Shown piece after piece: positions 55,778 to 64,000 of a stretch of 64,000 nt of DNA. The first letter of the stretch is position 1; each line of letters opens with the position of its first letter. This stretch comes from Sipunculus nudus (taxonomy: Eukaryota > Annelida > Sipuncula > Golfingiida > Sipunculidae): contig CM049317.1 of NCBI GenBank assembly GCA_026874595.1, forward strand, positions 35,618,901-35,682,900, written 5' to 3'. The position numbers were made by a program, and so were the translations under genes. The notes beneath the pieces were generated by a model that made no database searches, had not been told where the DNA came from, and saw nothing but the letters and a program-made list of their open reading frames with translations.

Positions 55778-57580
55778 ACATGTCAGACAAATATATAGCT
55801 TTTCAAAATGTAACTTAGTATTTCATTTACAGTTACTTTATAGGGTTTACTGTTATATGTTTTTTCGTTATCCGATTGTTTGGAGAGTAAGAAGCCAGTA
55901 GTTACAGGAAACAATGTGCCATTCATTTATTTTTCATTCTCTGGGCCAAATGCCTTTCCAGCAATTTGAATATAGATTTAAAGAAGTATAATTTAGAGGG
56001 AAAACTTATGATTAGGTTAATATCAGGCGTTTTATTTCATTTCTTGTCAATAACATTGAAAACTCACAACTGTACACGAGGAAGTGACATTTCTGAGCAA
56101 AGGCATCATATAATGCCTTTGTGTTTATCATGAAATGCGCAATAAGTTGTAATTTAATCATCCTTTTACCGCCCATGCCAGGCCATGAACTGTGTTTTAC
56201 GTTATCTTAGAAAAGTTTGCTCATGATAAGCCTATGCGTTTCCTTTAAATATTTTAGATTATCATAACTTATTTAATTTTAGACTTGACAGGATGCTGCT
56301 TCTTTTTAAAACATAAAGAGTTATCATTGATTCTGTTTGTAAGCACAGCAGGATTTGATATGAGGTTGAATTGCCATGTTTTTCTGTACTCTCCTGTGTT
56401 TATTGTAACAGGTGAGTTTAAACCAGCGATATTAATTTTTATATATAGCTTAGGGACATCTTTTGGTTTTAAAATGTTGTGGGACAAATGTATTCCAAAG
56501 TGGTGCCTCTTTTTACATAATTCATGTCATATGATTATGAATAAATGTTTTCTTGTTGAACAAAACTTCTGGATCTTGTAAAAAAACATAGGTAAAATAG
56601 CCCTCAGGAGAGGCTTAACATTGAGCCTTTACCGAAGATTGACAATTGCATATTTGAATATACCGTTTTTTGACCTAGGTAGGTAAGAGATTTATTTTTA
56701 GACTCTTAATTATTATGAGGATACAAACATGTTGCATCTATTTCCATTTTGAACACTAGCTGGGGGCATTTACAGTGGCCTGACAAATATATGACTTATT
56801 GTTTAACACTCTTGTAATCAATTTATAAAAACTTAGAGATTTGTTAGTGATATCATATATCCTTGATTAAGTAGGCAGGCATTCATTGTGTAATTTTAAA
56901 ACAGGTTTTATTGCTCCTATTGTATTACTGTCATGTGAAGGACTATTCTTATTTGGGAGCACACAACCTCCTAAGACCTTCATTGGTAGCTCTAGTCATT
57001 TTATATATTCTAGCAATCTTTTACTATTAATAATAATATTAACATCAGTCAGTAGACTTGTTATATCTATATCATTTTGGTTTGTACAGTTGTATAATTT
57101 TACGTCATTTATTAAATGACAATTTATACCATATTTCATGTCTTTGTGATTTGTTGGCCGCTGAGATAAATATATTTATAAATATAATGGATCAGTTTTT
57201 TTTATTATCACTGTTTCTGATTTGTCCATGTATATTTATTGTATATATTTATTCTGCATTTAATGGTAGCAGAGGTATATTTGGATTTGCAACTTTCTGT
57301 AAATATCAATGTTTGTATATAAATTTAGATATTCTTGAGGTGTTGTATATTCTTATGTACAATAAACTATTGTTTATATTGAGCAGGAGTTTTTTTAATG
57401 AATAATATTAATAATAAAACTGCTGGAAATAGTTTCAATTCTAAACTGATTAACAGTTCAGATAAATTCTTTTATTAAAGTTATACAGTATTAAAAGATA
57501 AACAACAAAAAAGAAGGTAGAATATAACTGAAATTAAAAAAAAATAAAAAGGTATTTTCTCTTTTCAACCTGGCAGTTGA
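55778..57580. other. AT-rich DNA, no gene recognised
   Basis: Open frames at 56285-56581 and 57058-57405 are hydrophobic and low in complexity and look non-coding. Confidence 0.4.
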
Positions 57581-57589
57581 CGTAGTTAA

Positions 57590-57775
57590 ATCAATACCCC
57601 CTGGTGCCGAAACCCCAGCCTTGCGCAAATACAGGACATTTCGGTCCCATGCCAGTTCGGTCCCGGGGTCGATTGAGGTTTGCCAATTGCCGTTTCAGTC
57701 CCGCATGGTTGCCGTTTTGGTCCTGCCCATATATCACGTCTGCCAAATCGGTCCCGCTTCGTGATGAAGATGAAA
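57590..57775. repeat. GC-rich patch with repeated CGGTCCC motifs
   Basis: TTTCGGTCCCATGCCA, GTTCGGTCCCGGGG, GTTTCAGTCCCGCATGG, GTTTTGGTCCTGCCC and AATCGGTCCCGCTTC occur within about 120 bp, several preceded by GCCA. The patch is clearly GC-richer than the surrounding AT-rich DNA. Identity unknown. Confidence 0.5.
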
Positions 57776-58485
57776 GAGATGTTAAATGCACAAATTGCAT
57801 ATGCATTATTCAAGTGAAAGTGAATTGTGAATGCATAGAGTCAGTTATGTTGTTGAATATAGAATGAACTATGTAACAAATAAAATATTGATACCCCCTT
57901 TCTTATTTTCTTTTACAGTTTTAAAACAAGTTTCATTGTGAATTTGTATATAGTCATTTATGTTGTTGAATATAGAATAAACTATGTAACAGATTATATA
58001 CTGATACCCCCGTTCTTCTTTTTTTTCTCTTTTTTATGTATGTGATATCTATTGTGATATTTACAGTCGTCAGTGTTACTGTCAAGTTGTTCTTGTCATT
58101 TAAATTATTTCCTGTCAGATAATTCAACAGTTCATTTGATTCAGAAAATATTTTTTTAACTATCAATGGTTATTTTATTTCAAATAAAAATATATGTGTT
58201 GGTGTATGCATAGTATGTGTATACTGACCTATACATATACGTATATGAACCATGAGTATATAATAAAGCATTATCATCATCATGTAAGTTATATTAAATT
58301 TATCATTACAACACATGCTAATACCATCACCTTTAGGACATTTAAAAGTGTAAAACTGGTTCTTGAATATGTTCGATCCAAGTATCTTTGACATAGTTTC
58401 CTGCTATCGTCATTTTTTGTACTCGCCTGTGTATAGCACATAAATTAACTTATAACTATATTATATATATATATGTGTATATCGT
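57776..58485. other. AT-rich spacer with a short direct repeat
   Basis: GTTGTTGAATATAGAAT(G/A)AACTATGTAACA occurs at about 57848 and 57962, with TGATACCCCC after each: two copies of a roughly 110-bp tandem unit. No gene. Confidence 0.4.
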
Positions 58486-58785
58486 TTGCTAATAAAAAAA
58501 AAAACACAATGCCAGCATGAATTGTTATTACATTCAGAAATCAATGTATTTATCAATTGGAGTGGCAGTACAAGTAAATTTACCAAACTCTGTATAAAAT
58601 GTAGGGTTCAGAGGACGATTGAACAGCAATTCCCTGTGGCAAGTACTTCAAGACCGCCCTCTCAAGAACCTACGGTGGATAGCACAACAAACCACCCTGC
58701 ACCAGGCTCTCCGCCGTTTCCCATTTCAGTGGATAATTCCATAGGGTCAGATGTTTTGAGCAATGATGTTTTGAGAAACTCATAG
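58486..58785 (+). CDS. Unidentified ORF, possible exon
   Basis: Frame ending RVQRTIEQQFPVASTSRPPS then QEPTVDSTTNHPAP...NDVLRNS and TAG. The Ser/Pro/Thr-rich C-terminal half looks coding; the N-terminal 30 residues look non-coding, so an exon may begin near 58540 after ATTACATTCAG. It lies just before the LTR relic and MULE relic, and could be part of the gene they disrupt. Confidence 0.35.
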   Translation: MLIKKKTQCQHELLLHSEINVFINWSGSTSKFTKLCIKCRVQRTIEQQFPVASTSRPPSQEPTVDSTTNHPAPGSPPFPISVDNSIGSDVLSNDVLRNS

Positions 58786-58827
58786 CCACAGTTAGCTTGG
58801 AAGTTTGCATCAACTGGTGACGGGTCG

Positions 58828-59129
58828 TGTTATATGAGTCACGGATTAGTTGAACACTGAGCGGGGTGTGTTATAAATTCCACAAGGAAATTATTAGTCC
58901 TGGAGAGAGTAAAGAGAGTTGCAGCCAATCAGGGCATTAGAAGATTTACGTGACTTGTATTTGTTGAAGACATTGTTATTGTGAGATTGGAGCCAGTCAA
59001 CTACGAAGATGGCCAATTGTTGGATGTAGACGGAATAAACCATGTTCTTCAATTCAGACCAGTGGTATTTTGGACTTTTCAGTGTGAAAGAACTCGGGAA
59101 TATATGTCTGCTGCGTGTGTGGTGTGACA
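58828..59129 (+). repeat. 5' LTR of a decayed LTR retrotransposon (start approximate)
   Basis: The 3' 69 bp (59061-59129, AGTGGTATTTTGGACTTTTC onward to GTGTGACA) recur at 60149-60217. An AATAAA lies at about 59034. The end GTGTGACA fits the CA terminus. The start at TGTTATATGAG is a guess. Confidence 0.55.
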
Positions 59130-59137
59130 TATATAAG

Positions 59138-59155
59138 TGGGGGCTCATCCGGGAT
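59138..59155 (+). promoter_or_regulatory. Proline-tRNA-type primer-binding site
   Basis: TGGGGGCTCATCCGGGAT differs by one base from the complement of the tRNA-Pro 3' end used as primer site by gammaretroviruses. It lies 8 nt after the LTR-like end at 59129. Confidence 0.6.
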
Positions 59156-59299
59156 CAGATAGTAGAAGAAATCAAGTAGAAATACAACAGATCGACTTGT
59201 GAATTGGGCAATAATCGGCAAGATTCGTAAGTCCAGAGGGACTATTCCTAGAAGTTGGTATAATTCCTATAGCAGTGAGATCGACTGTGCTGTAACATC

Positions 59300-60148
59300 A
59301 TGGCAACCACAGTCCAGCAGTTGATTAAAGTTGGCCAAGAGTTGGGATATGAAGGTTCTGCCTTGCAAGAGTTTGGGAGGGAACAGCAGACCACTGACAG
59401 AGAGGAAAGGCAAAGAGAGAGAGAAAGAGAGAGGGAGAGAGAGGAAGCGCAAAGACAAAGAGAAAGAGAGGAGGCAGAGGGACAGAGAGAGAGGGAACAA
59501 GCAGCCAGAGAAGAGAGAGAGAGACAGAGGGAAATAGAAGAGAGAGAGAGACAGAGGGAAATAGAAGAGAGAGAGACAGTGGGAAATTGACGAAAGAGAG
59601 AGACAAAGAGAAACTGAAAGTGAACAAGCAGCAAAAGAAGAAAGAGGGAGAGAAAGGCAACATGAACTCCTCATGTTGGAAAGAAGACTCCAGCTGCAAG
59701 AAAGGACAGCAGATGTTCGCTGCCCTGACTTACCCAGATACACCGAGAGAGATGACCTAGACAGCTACTTGATGAGGTTCTAAAGATTTGCGGAACAAGC
59801 CAAGTGGAAAAGAGATTCCTGGTCAACTCGTCTATCAGCACTTCTGACAGGCAAGGCTTTGGACTGTTATTGTCGCTTGTCTAATAATCAATGTTAAGAT
59901 TACAATGTTGTGAAGACAGCTTTGATAAATAGATATGGGTATACAGAAGATGGTTTCAGGGTTAAGTTTAGAGAGTGTAAGCCAGAGGACTCAGAAAGTC
60001 TGGGTCAATTTATTGTGAGACTGCAGGGTTTTTTATTAACTCTTGTCCCTGTGATTTAGCTGTACGCCTACATCAGGAAGCCCCAGCTACTTTGTCAGAT
60101 TTGGCTGGTTTGGCAGAAAAATTTCTTAGTTGCCAGGAACAGACAACT
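59300..60148 (+). pseudogene. Gag relic of an LTR retrotransposon
   Basis: MATTVQQLIKVGQELGYEGS leads into a long Arg/Glu-rich coiled stretch (REREREREE...). TGA at 59588 is followed in another frame by PDLPRYTERDDLDSYLMRF, stop, RFAEQAKWKRDSWSTRLSAL, LTGKALDCYCRL, ALINRYGYTEDGFRVKFREC and ESLGQFIVRLQGF. This matches the retrotransposon Gag/SCAN-like capsid region (TERDDxxxYLxRFER, LxGxALxxYxRL, FRxKFRxxKP). No zinc knuckle or pol follows; the gag sequence runs straight into the second LTR fragment. Confidence 0.7.
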
Positions 60149-60217
60149 AGTGGTATTTTGGACTTTTCAGTGTGAAAGAACATGGTAATATATGTCCGCT
60201 GCGTGTGTGGTGTGACA
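60149..60217 (+). repeat. Truncated 3' LTR fragment
   Basis: 69 bp matching 59061-59129 with about four differences. It joins the gag relic directly, so pol and most of the 3' LTR have been deleted, probably by recombination. The differences from the 5' copy show that the element is old. Confidence 0.7.
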
Positions 60218-60950
60218 CGTCGGGTCTTCGACCCTGCTGCCCAGATAGTAGAGAACGCAATGCTGAAACATTTAAAGTAGGTGAATTATCCACTGGACTC
60301 CCAAAGAACAGTAACATTGCCAAGAGAGGTAACTGGGTTAGGAAGAAGCTGAGGCCAAAGGATTCATCTCACCTGTGTTTTGAACTGGACCTAGAATATA
60401 TCCAGGATTCATTCTTTCAGAATGATATCCACACTGCAGCGGTCGGCATATTATCTTTACAATGGATACCATGCTGCAGTGTCTAAAGAGAGCCAAGACC
60501 TGGTACATGGATGGTACCTTCAAAGTGGTGAAGGACCCCTTTACCAACTCTTCACCATCCATGTGTTTGTAAGACATCCATCCTCCCTGAAACAGGTGTA
60601 CTATTATATATTACCATCTCATTTCACTGCAATACCGTACTTATAATAAAACAAGATCAAATCTTTTTGATAACTTTAAAAAGTATGTAAAATATACCAG
60701 TTAATCTGTAATATAAGTATAGGTATATAATTTGTGAGATTGTATATTGTTATAGCTTGTTAGCAAATATCGACATCGTGGACAAATGATCAAGTTATAG
60801 TTCATAAGATTTACGCATTTTAGTGCCTCCTCCAAGTAGATAATTCTGTGAAATATAGTGTTATTTTAGGAATCTCTGACTTTATATTTGTGCTAATGTC
60901 AGGAAAGAGGAAAGTGGACCCTATTATGATTAGGTGGAGTTATTTCTAGT
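60218..60950 (+). pseudogene. MULE transposase-like gene relic, two exons
   Basis: Exon 1 reads NWVRKKLRPKDSSHLCFELD then LEYIQDSFFQNDI. It then shifts frame near 60440 to GRHIIFTMDTMLQCLKRAKT and WYMDGTFKVVKDPF, the MULE (Mutator-like) signature around the first catalytic Asp. A second shift follows near 60541 (one T missing) and YQLFTIHVFVRHPSSLKQ leads to AACAG|GTGTAC at 60595. Exon 2 after TTATTTTAG (60869) reads FIFVLMSGKRKVDPIMIR. The order matches invertebrate FLYWCH/MULE proteins, but the gene is truncated and frame-damaged. Confidence 0.75.
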
Positions 60951-62090
60951 TGAGTGAGTGGGGGAGGTTTCAGCCTGACATAACATTGGTGACAAGATGG
61001 GAGTTAATCGTAGATGTGCACTAACATGCTATTAATACCTATTCATGGTGGTAAATAATTATTAATAAATAATATTTTGTATATAATCATTGCATGTTGT
61101 ATAATAAAATAAAAAATTGTATTACATATCGTTATTGAAAATGTAGTATAAGACAAGTTCGTAGTCACCTTAAATTGATTGACATGCAATAGCCGTCTGT
61201 AATATAATAATAATCATGAACATAGGCTCATATATATGAATGCATATGGGTAAGGCCACTGAGAATGCCCCCATAACACTTTTAATATGTCCTATACTGT
61301 TCATTTATTTGGCGTTAAACCAGCTTCTGCTGTGATTCAGCTGAAAAAATCCTACAGGATGATATGTAATTTTCTTATGTGGGAAAAGTATTTGTTGATC
61401 TGCTAGGGCAAGGAATCATTTAAAAACAGTGATTTGTCCTATTTACTGGGTGTCCTCATTTGAGGTTACAATGTTTCTATGTGAGCTACAGGTTCATATT
61501 AGATGTAATTGACTATTTATTTTCAGCTATAATAAAGTGACCCATCAGAGAATTTTATGGCATTGGTGATTTAGTATTATTTACACATCTTGCCATCGGC
61601 ATATTATTTGAAAAAAATATACATTATTTACGATATCCAAAGTTTTCTTGTGAAACTGGAAATTAATATTCTTACAGGAAATTAAAATAATACTATTTCA
61701 GCCAGCTAAATAGTATTGAAAAATAAAATAAAAGCCCAATGTGGCAAAAGTATGAAGACATACCGTCTGAGCACCGTCTTAGTAATGCAAACTATAGCGT
61801 ATGCGTTAAGAATGTTTTTTACGTGACCCGTCTGTAACCAAAAACAATGCCGAGGAGCTTGTTAAAAATGAAATAATCTTTCAATGTGTCCCCTGTTTTC
61901 CCCACTATTGTCCTTGCATCAATAATAAGAATTTGTTTTTCAAGTCTGTGGTGTAAAAATCAATTTACGTCATGTTTACGTTATCCGTTTTTTACGTGAT
62001 ACTTAAATGCACTTGTGAAACTGGCTCATAAATTGCCGTTTCAAGAGTCTCCTTAGCGGGCTGAATATTTCACCTTTATCCCTGTGTTGT
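60951..62090. other. AT-rich DNA, no gene seen
   Basis: No ORF or repeat is recognised. It may include regulatory sequence for the downstream two-exon gene. Confidence 0.35.
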
Positions 62091-62157
62091 CTTCTTCCGG
62101 TTTGCATGCCGCGTCATCGTCTGAAGCCTTATTGAAAGAATTCCAGCCATAATAATC
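62091..62157 (+). promoter_or_regulatory. Probable non-coding first exon of the two-exon gene
   Basis: A less AT-rich stretch (TCTTCCGGTTTGCATGCCGC) ends at AATAATC|GTAAGT (62158), a consensus 5' splice site. The next acceptor, ATTTTGCAG (to 62766), lies four bases before the start codon at 62771. CTTCCGG is an ETS-type core and TTTGCAT an octamer half. The 5' boundary is not visible. Confidence 0.4.
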
Positions 62158-62770
62158 GTAAGTTTTACAAATTTTTCATAGCTGTCTACAGAAATGCATA
62201 TACATAAGGGGAGATCTTATGATATTTAACATCCTTACCTTAAATTCCTGTTAGTTTGGAATATACACAAGCCATTCCAGGGTAAAAGTCTGGCTAATAA
62301 GCTCAGCATCTGTAAGAGAGCTGCCTTGAACTATCTTGGTTAAGTTAGGATAACGTAAACAATTTTGATAAAGTAAACAAGAAAACCAGCTTAATATTGC
62401 ATGAAGTTAAAATAATCTGACATTGCTTCAAGCCTGTTATACATGCAGCAGTGGCACGTGTTTGCATTAGCAGTTGTATTTTATTGAGACATTGTTCCGA
62501 AAAGTACGGGATGATTCTAACTCGATAACGTAAAACACATTCGTGAAAGATTTGTGTTCATTCAGGTTTTTTTCATACTAACTTTACAACTTGATAGAAC
62601 AAAGGCAATTTTAGTTGAAAGCTAATCAATATGTTTCTTTTTTTCATTTATATATAGATATATTTAACCTTTTTCTAATTCAATTAAAGACACTTCATCT
62701 TACTCTGGATATCGTAAAACACTAAGCCATGGTAAATGATTAACTCTTTAAATATTAATTTTGCAGTGAA

Positions 62771-63757
62771 ATGAGGCATTCAGCGGCCAATCAGCGCCGG
62801 TACAGGGAGAAACTGAAGGCCACAGACCCTAAGTATCTCCAAAGAGAGAGCAAAAGAGTGCTTAAGTATTACGTTCGAACTGAATTATTAACACCAGCAG
62901 AGGTAGAAGAGAGGAGAAGGAGAGGCAGAGAGTCAATGCGTCACCAGAGGGCCAAAACAAAGGTTGTTCAGCATGTCATGCCTCCTCCCACGGGCAATGC
63001 TGGGTCTTTTTCTGTGAGTACATAAAGTGAAAATTATGAACTTGGGGGAAAAATAGAAAACACCAGGACAGTATATAAATAATAACATTTCAGTATATAA
63101 ACTGTTAATTAATAGATAAAAATAATCATATAAATAAAAAAGAATCAATAAAACATTAAAAACTAAGATAAGAAATTAAATGAATATATTATAAATGGCT
63201 AAAATATATGCAAGTATAATAAATAAATATAATATTGATAAATAAATAGAAAAATATGTGATTATGATGCTATATATTAACAGTCATACCTGAAATTAAC
63301 ACCGAATTACAAGCATATGCGTTTGTATGGCAACACTGTAAATATCATTAAATAAAAATATAATTTACAAATATAATATAAATGAATTTAAATAAATTAT
63401 GTTTATAATGTAAAATTTATAATATATATCAACACTTATATTACCAACATTATACAAAAAAATAACATTCTTAAGTGTAAATTGATAAAATATATGAAAA
63501 ATTAATTAACAAACTTAGTTTATTAACAACAGGGCACAAGGAGATCATTGAGACTTGACGAGTCTGCTTTCCTCAGTACTGATGTTTCGAACATTGACAA
63601 TGAGAGTCAATCTACGTCCTCACTTGCAGGAAAGTATGAGCCAATGACATCCTCAGGAACAACCCCAAGCACGACAGATTTGGCTACCTCCGATGATGAA
63701 AGTTTTACTACTGCAGAAAAGCAAGCTATATGCAGGGTTATAGCTAGCCAAATTTAA
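62771..63757 (+). CDS. Two-exon gene for a basic 155-aa protein of unknown function
   Basis: Exon 62771-63013 (81 codons) ends at TCT|GTGAGT; exon 63533-63757 starts after TATTAACAACAG. Both are in phase 0 and give an uninterrupted 155-residue product. The N-terminus is Arg/Lys-rich and helical (MRHSAANQRRYREKLKATDP, then ESKRVLKYY and EEVERRRRGRESMRHQRAK-like charge pattern around residues 43-60). It resembles the AAxxQRRYRExLK start of a common invertebrate family of uncharacterised, often transposon-associated proteins. The second exon is Ser/Thr-rich and acidic (SESTSSL-like, TTPSTTDLATSDDESF). AATAAA at about 63866 could be the poly(A) signal. It is one of few undamaged coding units here. 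A nucleic-acid-binding role is inferred from charge only. Confidence 0.65.
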
Positions 63758-64000
63758 ATGGCGTTGGTCTGTCTTATAACTATTTTAAATGATATAATTT
63801 TGGCTCTCAATATATTCATTTTTGTAAACATTCTAATGAAGCAGAACTTTAATGCAGTTTTGGGTAATAAATAACCAACGTTTTATGGCTAGTAACTGTT
63901 TTTTGAAGATCTTTAAGATCTTATATGCTGGTCCGTGGGTTGCAAATTTTAGGTCTGTGCCGGTCGGCTGCAGCAGGTCCTGGCTATCCCAACGGGCGCC
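63758..64000. other. 3' flank, window edge
   Basis: A poly(A) signal near 63866, then AT-rich sequence giving way to a GC-richer patch (GGTCGGCTGCAGCAGGTCCT) at the edge. No gene can be called from what is visible. Confidence 0.4.

Noticed and set aside
59331-59743. Large minus-strand Ser/Leu-rich ORFs opposite the Arg/Glu-rich Gag
   Set aside because: They are the complement of a purine-rich low-complexity tract.

Overview
The window looks like accessory, repeat-dominated DNA from an animal, most likely a mollusc and probably a bivalve. It is AT-rich. It carries GT...AG splice sites and pearl-type/Helitron-like repeats: internal tandem units, an ACGG microsatellite and a terminal AGCTCA...GCTAAAAA tail. 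It also holds relics of metazoan Ty3, DIRS-like, hAT, MULE, Merlin and Tigger elements. No bacterial or organellar signals are seen and no conserved housekeeping gene is recognised. The species call is an inference from repeat style.

Layout. 0-3 kb: decayed SWIM/YqaJ recombinase-like gene, then a 794-bp Tigger-like element with TA duplications. 3.3-11.7 kb: a 44-bp satellite domain. It is interrupted by an intact Ty3-type LTR retrotransposon (3557-7704, two identical 185-bp LTRs, 5-bp target duplication, one 1204-codon ORF) and by a Helitron-like element (about 8278-9734) with 280-bp internal repeats. 11.7-24 kb: mostly anonymous AT-rich DNA with a Gag zinc-knuckle relic, exon-like fragments and a pearl-type tail at 23.2-23.3 kb. 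24-30 kb: hAT C-terminal relic, then a triplicated locus built on a 48-bp (16-codon) minisatellite with 8, 14 and 30 units. 30.3-31.7 kb: tandem array of 165-bp exons separated by 36-48-bp introns. 33-34.6 kb: a 33-bp minisatellite and unidentified broken reading frames. 36-41.5 kb: more GGTGGCGCCACC-containing repeats and a MADF gene broken by one stop. 43.3-44.8 kb: hAT exon relics. 45.6-47 kb: DIRS-like Gag/ORF2 relic. 47-50.2 kb: four tandem micro-exons, a Gly-X-Y (collagen-like) G-rich exon and a terminal exon, all in phase 0. 51.1-54.0 kb: a nearly complete Merlin transposon with inverted termini and an 8-bp target duplication. 54.6-55.8 kb: ZNF862/hAT-like gene with one stop. 58.8-60.2 kb: decayed LTR element with a proline-tRNA-type primer site. 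60.2-60.95 kb: MULE relic. 62.1-63.8 kb: a small intact two-exon gene with a probable non-coding first exon.

How the parts relate. There is no pathway here. The window is a nested record of mobile elements and tandem amplification. The most interesting signals are (1) a 15-nt perfect complement between the Ty3 LTR and its primer-binding position, which suggests self-primed rather than tRNA-primed reverse transcription; (2) two independent tandem exon arrays with conserved splice sites and codon-multiple exons; (3) a Merlin element with clean boundaries; and (4) a 12-bp palindrome shared by otherwise different satellite arrays.
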